Positions 44,942 to 56,975 of a stretch of DNA of 64,000 nt are shown piece after piece (within the stretch, counting starts at the first letter, position 1; every line of letters starts with the position of its first letter). The notes under the pieces are model-generated. The model had not been told where the DNA came from and did no database searches. It was given only the letters and a program-made list of their open reading frames with translations. Source of the DNA: Multifurca ochricompacta (lineage: Eukaryota > Basidiomycota > Agaricomycetes > Russulales > Russulaceae); assembly GCA_022496185.1 (NCBI GenBank), contig WTXG01000016.1, positions 397,071 to 461,070 of the forward strand. Reading direction: 5' to 3'. The translations under genes were made by a program, and so were the position numbers.

Positions 44942-45772
44942 CCCCGTGGGTCTGGATCTGAGATGACTGGGGGTAATCGTTGATTTTGATGACGGAAGGA
45001 GTTGGAGGGAGTCCAAGTTAGTGATGTCCCCGGCCCGGCTCAAAGTAGGTAAAAGCCCGCTCCGCCTTCGTGCGGACGTGGACGACGCTCTGTGAGTGGA
45101 TGCAAAAGATTGTGCCGAATCACGTGATGTAAAGTAAACAACAGCAAACTCTGTTGAACCGAGGTAGCGGTTTGACATGATTATGATCATGCATAGATAA
45201 CACAAGTAAAAAATGCATTCATCTAAGATCTGACATGTGATCAAAGCACATCATTAAATGAGATAACATGATAATGTCATGAACTGACACCCTACAGACC
45301 TCCTGACCCCCCAGAAACCTCTGGATGCTCCCAGAAACCCTGCAGAACCCTCAGAAATGAAGATAACCCTAGATTAAGACCAGAAACAGGCTGGTCTGGA
45401 CCAGGGCTGGACTCCTGCCAAATTGGAGACATGTGGGAAGAGTACTAACAGACTCCCACTGTTACACTCAGCAGAGTGTTCTGTGCAGCATGCATGGGTC
45501 AGTGCAGGTCCATTACCTCAGCCATGAGCCTAGCACAATAAGGCCAGACTCTGGGCACTGTCTAGCTTCGGAATTGGTTAAGGTTTGGTGCTATAATCAA
45601 GCACAGAGGGAGATGGGATGAGCCAGCCAAAGGGAGCTAATCCCCTAAGGCTGTTAAGTGGGGACAGGGCCCAGTTGCTGTGCCAGAAGCACACCAAGTG
45701 CACTGGAGCCCTAGGGAGTGGCAGAGGGGTTCAGAAGGAAGGGTACACACCCATTGCCAGAGGCAATGGGGG
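44942..45772. other. intergenic plus old LTR-like sequence left of copia B
   Basis: No gene. The left 200 bp are the promoter of the nucleoside hydrolase. From 45151 an LTR-like fragment begins (listed separately). From about 45290 to 45772 there are only short frames and no motif I recognise; this DNA continues at 52305 on the other side of copia B. Confidence 0.5.
45151..45265 (+). repeat. truncated LTR related to copia C LTR
   Basis: Starts TGTTGAACCGAGG and shares GACATGATTATGATCA, TAGATAACACAAGTAA and CATGTGATCAAA-type strings with the copia C LTR at 52515 (TGTTGAACCAAGA). Two internal deletions and loss of similarity after GAGATAA indicate an old relic. Confidence 0.5.
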
Positions 45773-46284
45773 TGTCAAACAATCATGCTGCTGGTTATAC
45801 TGACTGTGGTTAGTAGCGGGTTAGGCTAGAAAAGACAAGTAACTTCAGATGTTAGAAGAACTCTATATTACTACACTACTGACCTAGAAAAGACAAGTAC
45901 TATAAGAAGCGTTAGTCTAAAGGAAGTAGAGAGTAAACTAAAAGGAACTTACACTTCAGATGTTAGAAGAACTCTGAAGTGTAAAGGATGAAACAGACAC
46001 CCTTATATACCCATGGGGGCCAGGGGAACTGGTCTGTGCGCACTGGGATTAAGTCCACAAGTGCTGGACAATAAACAGAGAGGGATAAAGGCCATTGGCC
46101 AAAGAGATATCACATGCTTACTGCGCATTACTAAGTCCATCACTAATCAGCTGAGTAAGAAGAGAAGGAAGTGTAATAAAGATAACATAAAAAGTCCGAT
46201 ACTCCGAAATCTAATCTAATCTAATCTACAGCTGAAGCGAACCTTAGATGCCTGAAGCATCTCCAGACACATCCTGTGTCAACA
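45773..46284 (-). repeat. copia B 3' LTR
   Basis: 512 bp. Carries both CpG-derived changes relative to the partner and one extra A in an A-run. Contains a directly repeated TTCAGATGTTAGAAGAACTC and a CTAAT triplet repeat near 46211-46225. Confidence 0.95.
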
Positions 46285-46536
46285 TCCCTCCATGGTGAAG
46301 GCATCGATCAATGAGTCGAAATGAGTTGAATGAGCATACTGCTGTTCATAATTGAACAAACATATCGCCAGCCAGAGATCCAACTTCTCTAACTCTTTGT
46401 GAGTTTTGCATACGAGTTGTAGATTTGCTTATGCAAGTCTACACACCTCTTGCATCACTCTCGAGGTCGAGAACGTGCTCATGTGGCATGGTGGGAAAGT
46501 GAAATTGGTGAACAAAGTCTCCAAATCCCAGCTCCT

Positions 46537-49500
46537 TCATTCCAGTACTAGTCCAAATCCAGTTACCATGTGATCAAAAGATGATCTAGGCAGAGACTTT
46601 GTAAGGCCATCTGCTAGCATCTCTCCAGTGGGAGTTCGCACCAAGTCTATCTGGTGTGATTCTACATACTCCCTAATGGCATGGTACTTTATTGGTATGT
46701 GCTTTGATCGCCTCCCTGTGACAGGGTTTAATGCAAGATCTACTGCACCCTTATTGTCACAGTGCAGTTGTATGGGTGAAGTTACTTCATATCCCAACTC
46801 CTGCATGAACGTCCTATACCACACTGCCTGATTTGAAGCCTCTGCTAGGCTCATATACTCGGCTTCGGTGGTGGACTGTGCTACTGTCTTCTGTTTCCTG
46901 GAACACCAACTAATGGCTCCATTGGCAAGGAAAAAGACGTAGCCTGAGGTGGAGTGGCGGTCCTCTTGATCTCCCCATGAGGAGTCCGCAAAGCCATGAA
47001 GGCCAACTTCACCATTCCCTCCAGAATAGCGCAACCTGTAGTCTTTTGTAGCATTTAGATAAGCTAAGACATACTTTGCTAGTCGCATGTGCTGCTGGGA
47101 AGGGTTGGAAGCAAATTGGCTAAGGCGTGCAACAGCAAAACTAATGTCAGGTCTGCTTCCAATCTGCACCCAAAGCAGAGACCCCATTAACTGCTGATAC
47201 CTCTTAATTTCAGAGGTAGATGCCTGGTCTTCAAACTTGACCAAGTGAACATCCACGCCAGAGGGTAGAGGAGTATATACTGGGTTGGAATCCCCCATTC
47301 CAAACCTCTCAACTATTGAGGATACATAGGCTGTCTGGTCGATATCCAGTGTCTTGTTAGGACAGTCCCTGGTGATGTTAACCCAAGGTAGGACTGGATT
47401 TCGCCAAGATCAGTCATCTCATATCGGCTAGATAGAGAGTCCTTCAGCCATTGAATCTTCTTAGTGGAGGACCCAAGTATAGTGATGTCATCAACATATA
47501 AAATGACGAAAAGTGAACCATCCCCCTCTTGGTGATGATACACATATACTCCTGCATCAGAGTACGTCTGAGTAAAGCTCAGTTCATTGAGAACTGCATG
47601 GAATTGCAAGTTCCATGCTCGGGAAGCTTGTTTGAGGCCATACAGAGCCTTCTGTAGCCTACAAACTTTGGACTCTTGTCCAGCAACGACGAAACCAACA
47701 GGTTGCTCCATGTAAATCTCCTCATCCAGATCGCCATGCAGGAATGCCATTTGACATCCATCTGGTGGATTTCCCAATCCTCAAGCGCGGCCAACGCTAA
47801 TAACAGTCTAAGAGACTCAAATCTGGCAACTGGGGAGAAAGTTTCATCGAAGTCCACCCCCTCTATTTGGGTGAACCCTTTTGCTACAAGCCTAGCACGA
47901 AAGCGTCCATCTGCTTTCAATTTAAAGACCCACTTGGACTTTACTGCCTTTCTACCTTCAGGAAGGTCTTCAAGGCGCCACACTTTAAGTTTTTCTAAGG
48001 CATCAATTTCATATTGACATGCCTCAAGCCAATCACTGGCATTATCAGACTCCATTGCTTCTTTAAATGTAAGAGGATCCCTATAAGGTGATCCTGCAGC
48101 ATTAAGTAGATCCATCTGACCAAGTCTGGAAGAACCTTGCACGAACTCTGCATTATCCTCGTTGTAGAAGCGAGGATTCAGGCGACGATTGCGATTGGGC
48201 GTGCAGTATCCAAGTCCAAATCTTCTTGGATTGCCCTATCTCGTCGTTCAGAGCGTGGACTCGTCCTCTGAAAATTGGTTGAGGAATTCTGTCTGCAATC
48301 CTTTGTGATTTTCTGATTGCCTTGGTTCTTTTGGGAGGGGAGGAAGGTTCCATGACTTGTGATGGAGGGGTCTGATATATAGTCTGAGGTTGTGTGGTGT
48401 CTACATTACGTGTGGGTGTGGTAGGCTGAGGTGGTAACTGAGGAGGTACGATGTCCTCCTGTTCCTCTTCTAGGTCTTCCTCATCTTGAGGAGCCTCAGG
48501 AACATGTGTAGCTGTTGCTGGTGGTGGCTGGACACTGCCACCAGGTAAAGTAAATGAGCCACCTTGACTAGGTTGCTCTATGGATTTCTCTGCTCTGTTG
48601 TCCTTATCAGAGCGGGATGGGAAGGATCTCTCATCAAATGTAACATCTCGTGAAGAGATGAGAGACCGGGTACAACTATCCCAAAGTGTATAGCCCTTAG
48701 AAGTGGGCTCATACCTGACAAAGACGGCTTCCCTGGCTTTGGGATCTAATTTACGCCGCTTGCCCTCTGGAACATGATAAAAGGCTTTGCAACCAAAGAC
48801 CTTAAAGTATGAGACATCTGGTTTGTTCCCAACCAGAAGCTCTAGCGGAGTTTTCCACTTATTAGAACGGATGGGAGTTCTGTTATATATATGACATGCT
48901 GTCTCAACAGCACACTCCCAAAACCAAGGACAGGCCAGCATTGTGCAGCATGCTGTGCCTTTTTCCATAATGGTTCTATTGAACTCTCGGCCCTTCCATT
49001 CTGTTGTGGACTATACGGCATCGTAAGTTTATGCTCTATGCCAAAATCTTCAAGTGTTGCTTTCAGCGCCTTGTTCACATACTCGCCACCACGATCTGTA
49101 TGAAGACACTTGATTTTATGATTGAATTTATTTTCAAGTAGTGTCTTTAGTTTATTAAAAACTGGTGTAAACAGATCTTTGATTTCATTGGAACAATTAA
49201 AGCGTATCTGCTGAAATCGTCCAAGAAAGTGGCAAAGTATAGATTCCCTTGTATTGATCTGCACTGCAAGGGACCTACAAGATCACTATGAAGGATCTCA
49301 AGGGGGGCTGATGCGCGCTTTGAAGATGGGGGAAATGGAAGATGATGGGACTTGCCCATTTCACAGCCATAACATGGCTTGTCTTCCACTTGGCTATTAT
49401 TAATCTTGAGGCCTTTAACCGCCTCAGGAGCATATCTTTCAGGGCTTCTTTAGACATATGGCCCATTCTTTGATGCCAGATTTCTAGTGAGGCAGATGCA

Positions 49501-50849
49501 GATGTATGGATACTGTTTAGGACGTGTTTGCCTAGTACCCAATACAATTTGCCAAACTTCCATGCTTCCGCTATTATATTGTCGCCATATTTAATTGTTG
49601 CCTTCTTATTATCTAAGAACACAGTTGCCCCTTTTTCTACTAGGGCACTGGCAGAGAGTATTTTATGTCCTCCAGGCATATGGAGCACATTGCTCAATTC
49701 CAAGTCAAAACCTTGATCAGTCCTGATGATCACAGTGCCAACTCCACTTGTTTTGACTATGGAGTTGTCACCTAGTGATACTTCATGGGTACTGTCTACT
49801 TTATAAGTATCAAAGTCTTCAAGGTTTGGACTGAAATGAGACGTTGCTCCACTATCAAGCATCCAATAATCTGAGTTGATATCCAGATTATAGGTGTGTG
49901 CATAAAGGCGAATGCGAGGTGCTTCTTGCACCTCCTCTATTTTGCCACTACCGTTGACTACAGTGGCTATAGTATGTACATGTTGGGCCTCAGCCCTCTT
50001 CTTGTTCCCTGCCTTGCCCTTTTTGGCTTTCTCCAGGTCCTTCTTCTTCTTTGCACAAGCGTTGGATTTGTGTCCAGGCTTTTGGCAATAGAAGCAGACC
50101 ACCCCTTGTGAACCAGGGGCAGCAGCGGGAAGTGGTGATAAATTTGTAGGTTTTTTAGATTTGACGGGTGCAGCCTTTGAAAGGACTGCACTACCACTTC
50201 CCGAGGGACCCGCCAGGCAACTCTCCTCATTCAGGAACCTCTGCACAAGGTCCTGAGGAGAAAGATGCTCTGGATCGCCAGAGGCCAGTATGGAGCCAGC
50301 AATGGCACTGTAGGAGTCAGGGAGAGCTTTCAATAAAATGAAGCTCATCTGGAGGTCATTGACCTCCATCCCGTTTTCCCTAAGGGTACTCCTGGCATCC
50401 AGGACCTTTTGTAATTGGGTCCTGAATTGCTGTCCTTCATCTAAACAGAAGGACACCAGGGCAAGCCACAGATTATATGTGGCCATGCTACCTACAGAGC
50501 CATATAGCCGTTCCAACTTATTATACTTCTCACTAAGAGAAGGATAATTGGCATCAGAAGCTACTTGGGAGTAGACTTCTTGGGTGACATTTAGAAAGAG
50601 GAGCCCAATTAGCATTTCCTCTTCAGCCATCCATTCCCTAAGGATGGGGTCAATTACTTCTTTTTGCATCTTCTCCTTCTCCTCCTTGTCCTCTGGGAGC
50701 AGGGGCATGTCAGGGTAGGGTGTGAGAATGTGCCTTCTGAGCCCGTTCATCCTCAAAAGGGCGTTGAAATTGGCAGACCAAACTTGCCAGTTGGAGCCAT
50801 CAAGGCGCTCCATCTTGGAGGAGGGAGGGAAGACGATTGAGGACGGCAT
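46537..50849 (-). pseudogene. copia B gag-pol, frame broken by single-base losses
   Basis: Begins MPSSIVFPPSSKMERLDGSN at 50849. Motifs in order: CCHC knuckle CFYCQKPGHKSNAC; protease WMLDSGATSHFS; integrase HQRMGHMSKEALK, CYGCEMGK, HTDRGGEYVNKAL and SPQQNGRAE; RT start KSKWVFKLKADGRFRARLVA; QMDVK followed in another frame by AFLHGDLDEEIYMEQP; YVDDITILG; RNase H STTEAEYMSLAEASNQAVW and CDNKGAVDLALNPVTG. It ends at 46537. Frame changes occur near 49420, 49175, 48975, 48190, 47750 and 47375. Each is repaired by one added base, mostly in A or G runs. Given the nearly identical LTRs, sequence error is as likely as true decay. Confidence 0.9.
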
Positions 50850-51788
50850 TGTGAGATGTTATAAAATTCCTGGTTCCAAGGAGCAGTTAGAACCAGTGCC
50901 CAGGTCTCGCTTAAGAGTGCCACCCCACACTGTGGCGCTATGCTTCAGAACCTAAGAAGGTCCCGCCTCTTTTGTGCGACTTTCTAGGTATAGTAAAAGC
51001 TGTCTAGCGCAATCCTGCAACTAGACATAAGCTCTGGTAGACTAGCCAGAGTGTCTAGTGTAAACAAGACTGGGAGTCATGTCATGGAGGAGCCAACCGC
51101 AAGTTCCATTAGAGACAAAGGGTATATAGCCCTTCCTCTAATGCTGGTGGTGGAGTCCATGATTAAGCCCTAGATGATTGGGGCCATGACTAAGTAGATG
51201 TCAAGTCTGTCTCTGGTAGGGCGTGGTTACCCTACAAAGGCAACGGATACTTATGCCCAGAGATGAAGACTATATCTACTATGTATAGACTATAGTAGTG
51301 CAGCCTACTTGTATCGAGCCCAAGCGTCATGGGAGTGACTACCCATGCCTTGTTCTAGACCCTAAACTCCACATGCAGGTCGCTAAACCCGGCTTACAGA
51401 TAGAGCCAAGCATTGACTGGACTTAAAGCCACAAGCTTCTGGCTATAGGCCTACTAAGACTAACTATGGGACGAAAACCCAGCTACAACTATGAAGTTAC
51501 TAATACCTAGTGCGCACTCAAGGAGCTCAAGGTGTTTCACCCGCTTAGGGTCCCTCATCACCTTTTGCAAGAACCCCGAAGGGCTAGCCAAACAGTTCAG
51601 GATGAGCAGTAAACTGCGTCATCCTGTGGGGTGTTAAGGTGCACAGACAGTAAATAAAGAAGCTCACAGGAAGAAGCTGGTGGGAAAGACTTTGAAGCTT
51701 TTTGTGAGCTTGATGTGCGAAGAGCGAGTTGGGCTGTGTATGAACAAAGGGAATACAACAGTCAGTATGAGCGGCAGGGCCCATAACC
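50850..51788 (-). other. copia B 5' leader
   Basis: 939 bp between the gag start and the 5' LTR. It opens with the tRNA-half primer site (51788-51775). No reading frame of note. It is unusually long next to the 359-bp leader of copia A. Confidence 0.6.
51775..51788 (-). promoter_or_regulatory. copia B primer-binding site
   Basis: GGTTATGGGCCCTG immediately after the 5' LTR on the minus strand, the same initiator tRNA-Met half site as copia A. Confidence 0.72.
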
Positions 51789-52299
51789 TGTCAAACAATC
51801 ATGCTGCTGGTTATACTGACTGTGGTTAGTAGCGGGTTAGGCTAGAAAAGACAAGTAACTTCAGATGTTAGAAGAACTCTATATTACTACACTACTGACC
51901 TAGAAAAGACAAGTACTATAAGAAGCGTTAGTCTAAAGGAAGTAGAGAGTAAACTAAAGGAACTTACACTTCAGATGTTAGAAGAACTCTGAAGTGTAAA
52001 GGACGAAACAGACACCCTTATATACCCATGGGGGCCAGGGGAACTGGTCTGTGCGCACTGGGATTAAGTCCACAAGTGCTGGACAATAAACAGAGAGGGA
52101 TAAAGGCCATTGGCCAAAGAGATATCACATGCTTACTGCGCATTACTAAGTCCATCACTAATCAGCTGAGTAAGAAGAGAAGGAAGTGTAATAAAGATAA
52201 CATAAAAAGTCCGATACTCCGAAATCTAATCTAATCTAATCTACAGCTGAAGCGAACCTTAGATGCCTGAAGCATCTCCAGACACGTCCTGTGTCAACA
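51789..52299 (-). repeat. copia B 5' LTR
   Basis: 511 bp, adjoining the right GGGGG target duplication (52300-52304). Confidence 0.95.
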
Positions 52300-52514
52300 G
52301 GGGGTCCCTGCAGGGATCTCAAGGATGCAAAAAGGGGGAAAAGGCTTCTGATGTATTGGGGTCTAAGATCTCTAGGCTGAAGGCCCAAGAGGTCAAATCT
52401 GGGGTTGTACAAACTGTCTACAGGGTCTTATATACTGTATGGGGGTCTAGTTTGTAGCTAATCAGGAACAGGGTCAGAGTCCTTATCATCCAATAGCAGA
52501 TAAGATGTCAAATA

Positions 52515-52861
52515 TGTTGAACCAAGATACCGGTACAGAGGCTCTGGGATAGTGGTATGACATGATTGTGATCACATGTAGATAACACAAGTAAGAATGC
52601 ACTCATAATTAGTTAGATTACTTAGAACATAGATCTAAGATTGGGCATGTGATCAAATCACATCAATAATGAGATAATGCACTCATATAATTAAGTAGCT
52701 GATATAGTACATTAAATTGTATATAAACTACTGTATAACTGCTATAGATAAAGTAGTTGCTATTGCATTAATGACTGGATCTAAGTCTCAAAGTAAAACA
52801 AAGGTGAGATAGCTAGCAGTAATGTAGTATCTAGTGTAGGCTGTGCCATACCTGTTCTATA
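52515..52861 (+). repeat. copia C 5' LTR
   Basis: About 347 bp, beginning TGTTGAACCAAGA and ending CTGTTCTATA just before the primer site. The AT-rich centre includes GTATATAAACT (52729-52739), a likely TATA box. The boundary at the right is set by the primer site; the LTR ends TA rather than CA, so it may be mutated. No second copy lies in the window, so the 3' LTR must be to the right of 64000 or lost. Confidence 0.65.
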
Positions 52862-52876
52862 GGTTATGGGCCCTGG
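52862..52876 (+). promoter_or_regulatory. copia C primer-binding site
   Basis: GGTTATGGGCCCTGG on the plus strand directly after the LTR, identical to the sites in copia A and B, and fixing copia C as a plus-strand element. Confidence 0.72.
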
Positions 52877-52886
52877 TGGGCATCTT

Positions 52887-53105
52887 GCGCCTTTATGGCT
52901 GCAATACACATTCTGCACCTTTCATGGCCGCAATAAACATTTTCTGTGCCTTCAATGGCTGCAATAAGTGTCTGTGCCTATAGGGCTGCAAAAATAGATG
53001 CTACCAGTGAACGCAACATTCATGCGCCTTTATGGCTGCACTGCTAATGTGCCTTTAAGGCTGCATAAAAACTACCAAGCTCACCATTGCACCTTTATGG
53101 CCGCA
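52887..53105 (+). repeat. seven 18-bp repeats in the copia C leader
   Basis: Seven imperfect copies of TGYRCCTTTATGGCYGCA at 52887, 52915, 52945, 52973, 53023, 53048 and 53088, spaced about 25-50 bp apart. Five contain ATGG, which opens short upstream frames (for example 13 codons from 52895). They lie between the primer site and gag, where packaging, dimerisation or translation signals would act. The function is inference. Confidence 0.7.
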
Positions 53106-53213
53106 TCTATGGTTTCTAAGAGCCTGAGTTCTGTTTTGTGCTCTGAGTATCTTTTGTCGCATTCAATGCTGACTATGGCTTCTTTTACAGAAACCATTTA
53201 CTCACACTTCCAA

Positions 53214-53816
53214 TGTCACAGCTAGGTGTGCGCTGTGCTGAATCGTTTGGGATCTGAGGTGATCCAAAGCAAGCCCTCCTATCAAGACTGATCAGGAGAA
53301 ATCAAAGTCAAGACTACAGTCAAGACTAATCAAGCTATCAAGAAGAAGATTCAAGATAACATCCAGCCCACTGACTCAAGAGGGGCACACACAAGACATG
53401 AAGTCGAGCAGTGATGCAACAGTCCTGCTACAAGTTTCTGGGGTTCGAAGGCTCTTTAAGTCGTGACTTAAAGAGTTCAAGGGGAATTCACAGTGAGTTC
53501 TGAACACCTGGATTGAACACAGGAGAACAGACTTAAGGTCTGTTCCCTTTAGTTGGGCAGGCTTAAATACATGGTGTGGGAGCTATTTAGGAAAGAGTCT
53601 AGCCAGTAGTAAGGACAAGTAAATAGTAAATGAGATCATAGCTGCATCACAGATGATATCATAGATAGGTATACTTGCGTCATGGAGAAGGTAAATATGG
53701 GGGCTAGATCTCATACAGAGGGGGTTGAACCCTTCTGTAATCAGATGATCAGTAGATAGCTCGTTGGGTGGTTTATGAAAGAAAAGCAGAGACAGATAAA
53801 GGATAGAAATGTTACA
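53214..53816 (-). repeat. solo LTR c (gypsy family), inserted in copia C leader
   Basis: 603 bp from TGTCACAG to GTTACA, flanked by the 5-bp target duplication TCCAA (53209-53213 and 53817-53821). Related to the gypsy A/B LTRs: same terminal motif and the AACAGACTTAAGGTCTGTT palindrome (53525-53543). No internal element sequence, so it is a solo LTR left by recombination. Confidence 0.85.
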
Positions 53817-54726
53817 TCCAAAAACACTTACTCAAATCTTAACAATGTCATCTCAACTGACCACTAGACATAAGGAAAGCCCTCATCACATTGGCCCAAG
53901 TGGAATAGTTAGATCTGTCAAAGATGGGAATGGCAATGGGCTATGGGAGGTCATGAATGGCTCTGACTCTTGTCCTGATGCCAAGGATGAACAGAACCTC
54001 ACTGAAGATGAAAAATTACTTCAGAAGGAATGGGACCATGCTGATAACAAGGTGATTGGCACTATAATCTTGAGGCTGTCCACTGCGATCCAGCACAAAC
54101 ATACCTCAACTGGCTCTTCCTTTCTTATATAGATCAGTCTAAAGAGCAAGTATGGCTCAGTGGGGCCCGCTGTGATCTTTAGGGACTTCAAAGAAGCCCT
54201 AAACTTTCGCCTGGACTCTGCCAAGCACCCCTTGCCTCAGATTAACCACCTTGAGGTCACCTTTGAGTGCCTTGAGACCAATAGTGTCACCATCCCTGAT
54301 GTCTTGCAGGGCATGCTCCTGCTCCATACACTCCCTCCCAAATGAGAGGCCCTTATCTGCACCATCCTTGTTGGAAGATCTCCTTCCAACATTAATCTAG
54401 CCATAATCTGTGATGCTGTGCTTGCTCAGTGGGAGCAAGATTGATCCAGGGGTAAGAACCCTCATGCAGCTAATAAGCTCTCAGCAATCAAACAGAAGCG
54501 GGGTGACCCTTGCTTTAATCAGCAGAAACACTTTGGTGGCAAGCAGCCAGAGCAAGCAGAGAAACAGTCAGATCAGAAATTCCAGTGTGGGTGCTGTGCT
54601 GGGAAGAAGTACAGAGATAATCAGCAGTCCAAGGGACAGCAGCATTCTCACATTGCCAATCAGGTGTTCTTCCCTCCTCCTCATCTCATGACCACGCCAT
54701 CTGTTCCCTCACCTCCTGCGTTTAAA

Positions 54727-56087
54727 TCTCATTACAGGAATGGAAGGCCTCACATCATGATGCGTACCACACCTAAGGAGTGGATCCCTGGCCACTATCA
54801 AGCATTTAACCAAGCCTTGGATCTATGTGATGATATAGGTGTGCTGTTACAAACCCCGCTGCGTCATCCTGTTTCCTTTTCTTCTTCACGTGACCTGTTG
54901 TTTGGTGGCGCTTGCCCCTTTGTCGACTATGTTATGACTGGCATTGTACTTGTTTGTCCCTTATCTATGACTCGACTTCTTGCTTATCCATGACTCATAC
55001 CTTACATCAGAGCTCTTACATATTTTCCCACCAGAATCATGACTATACTGGATCCGTCTACATATATTCTCATCTGGCCCACTTGACCCCATTCCCCATT
55101 TGGATACATTGAGACTTCGTTGATACATTGAGTACATTACTCTGATTCAGACTCCGATTTCTATTACATATATAAGGCCTGTCTAGATAGCCTGTATGCC
55201 TTAGACTCGACTTCTTAATCGACTTGGTGCATTACCTTCTGGGTGATCTCTAAGACCCGACTCTTGAATTGTCTCAGTGCTTTTGGCACTCTTCCACTCA
55301 CCAATACTAAGGGATTAGCTCCTTGGTGTTGACTTCTCACCCGATCTCCGTGTACTTGAAAGACAGTGCACACTTGACTTTGTAGTTTTGCTACGTGACT
55401 TATCACATGTCGTGATGAACGCCCGCACCAGGCGTTATGTAACGGTTTGTGACAGGTCATGACACAGTTTGTGACAAAATGTGACGTTTTTCGAGTCGCG
55501 CGCGTGCGCGCGTTCTGTTTCGACTTGGCTGTAATCTCTAGCTCCGAGTCATATGACTGGAGCTAGTACTTCTTTTATCAGATCACTTAGTTGCACACGA
55601 TAGAGGGCGCAACCCCTCCTACTTATTCTCATCTCAGTTCAGGGCATAACCCCTGGAGCATATGGCTACCTGGATACTTACTACAGCCTTCTTGTTAGCT
55701 TATATTCATTTGATTGTACCTCACTCAACATGTACTTAAGCTGCTAGGTTACTGAGACAGACCTTAAGTCTGTTCTCTTGTATCTAATACAGGTGTATTC
55801 GACTTCACAGATATCTACTTGAACTCCCTAAGTGGCAGCTTAAGGAGCCTTCCTCCTCAGAAACTCTGCAGGGCTGATTGCCGCTGCTCCCGACTTCGTT
55901 CCCTGCACGCACCCCCTCCTTATCGTCGTGGGCACTTGAAATCTTGAATTGGACTAGGCCTTCTTAGTTGGACCTTGAATCTTGAGTGCGCTGCATACCT
56001 CGAGAGCCTTTGGACATCGAAAACGCGACTAGACACAGTCGACACCTGGCTGTGACACGTTACATGTGCCAGGGACCTCTTGTAACA
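54727..56087 (+). repeat. solo LTR g in copia C gag, itself containing solo LTR e
   Basis: Flanked by TTAAA at 54722-54726 and 56088-56092. Removing it, with one TTAAA, restores the copia C gag frame, which fixes both borders. Without solo LTR e and its duplication it is 736 bp, the size of the gypsy LTRs. The right end CTTGTAACA fits an LTR end; the left end reads TCTCATTACA rather than TG, so that end is mutated or of another family. Confidence 0.65.
55438..56057 (+). repeat. solo LTR e (gypsy A family), inserted in solo LTR g
   Basis: 620 bp from TGTAACGG to CTGTGACA, flanked by target duplication CGTTA (55433-55437 and 56058-56062). Its orientation is opposite to gypsy A. Near the left end it shows the same TGTGAC-motif cluster and GTTTTTCGAG(T/C)CGCGCG block as the gypsy A LTR start. 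Confidence 0.88.
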
Positions 56088-56975
56088 TTAAACCACTTGA
56101 GGCCCACATCACTGACCAATTCTCAAGAGTGTCATCCAGTAAGACCAAACTGGAGGACCTTGAAGAGGATGGAGATGAGCCACCCTGCAAGAAAACCAGA
56201 TCCCCCTTGCCTATCAATGTTGATTCAGAAGACAAGGAGGAGGACCCCAACAATCCTCTGGACTGGGGTTCTGATCATCTTGATGATCAGTTGGCTGATC
56301 TGGCTGGTCTAGACAAGGACGACGATCAAGATGTGTATGTCCCTCCTTTCCTTCTACCCTGCAAAGCTCATAGATGCATTTACACTTCTTTAGTTTGTGC
56401 TTCTAGGGAACCCCCCATTGAGAGCTGTTGTTATGCAGGAGTAAACAGCACAGTACATGACTTTAGGTCATGTACCAATATATTTGAGTTGTGGCATAAT
56501 TGCCTGTGTGCTAAATGTAAAGGAAAGACTATGGATGATAGCCATATAACATGGCTCTTAGATTCAGGTGCTTCATCGCACTTTACCTTTTCTCTTGACA
56601 ATTTCATTGAGTATGAGGACATGGTGAACCCTGAGCCTGTTAAAACAGCTTCTAAGCCAATCTATATCAAAGGGAAGGGTACAGTTCTACTAGAACATGA
56701 TGTTACATACAATGGAGTCACTAAAACGTGCACTACACGCTTATATCCAGTATATTACATTCCTGATATTACTGGGAGACTCCTGAGTGTCAGAGAATTT
56801 CTTAAGCAAGGGCTGAACGTCTATGGGGATGAACACCAATTAACCTTGCACAATAAGGGATCAAAAGTCCCTGTTATTCAATGCCATCTGGCAATTCCTG
56901 GCCAAACTATCTATTGGCTTCATTCTAAGATTGCTAATTTACGATCTTACTCCACAATCTACACTGTAGATTATG

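Larger units (their letters stand above)
45773..52299 (-). mobile_element. Ty1/copia retrotransposon B
   Basis: LTRs at 45773-46284 (512 bp) and 51789-52299 (511 bp), ends TGTCAAAC and GTCAACA on the plus strand. The target duplication GGGGG is at 45768-45772 and 52300-52304. It is read on the minus strand. The primer site GGTTATGGGCCCTG adjoins the 5' LTR and a purine tract GGAGGGA adjoins the 3' LTR (46291-46285). LTRs differ by two CpG transitions and one A in an A-run, so it is young, yet the polyprotein is broken in about six places by single missing bases. Confidence 0.95.
53845..56975 (+). pseudogene. copia C gag and protease, interrupted by solo LTR g
   Basis: Gag starts MSSQLTTRHKESPHHIG at 53845 (context AACAATG). 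After a frame loss near 54130 it continues KSKYGSVGPAVIFRDFKEAL and LLLHTLPPK, typical copia gag. A Cys/His cluster (CGCC to HSH) lies near 54585-54655. The frame then reaches PPAF at 54720 and resumes at 56093 with PLEAHITDQF once solo LTR g and one target duplication are removed. Downstream come an acidic linker and the protease WLLDSGASSHFTFSLDNF (about 56548). Gypsy B cuts the frame at 56976, before integrase. Several stops show real decay, so this is the oldest element in the nest. Confidence 0.75.

Noticed and set aside
46013..52234. Identical 68-codon frames at 46013-46219 and 52028-52234
   Set aside because: Both are inside the copia B LTRs.
52887..53105. Regularly repeated 18-bp units resembling a CRISPR array
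   Set aside because: Fungal nuclear context, imperfect repeats, unequal spacing and location in a retroelement leader; no cas genes.
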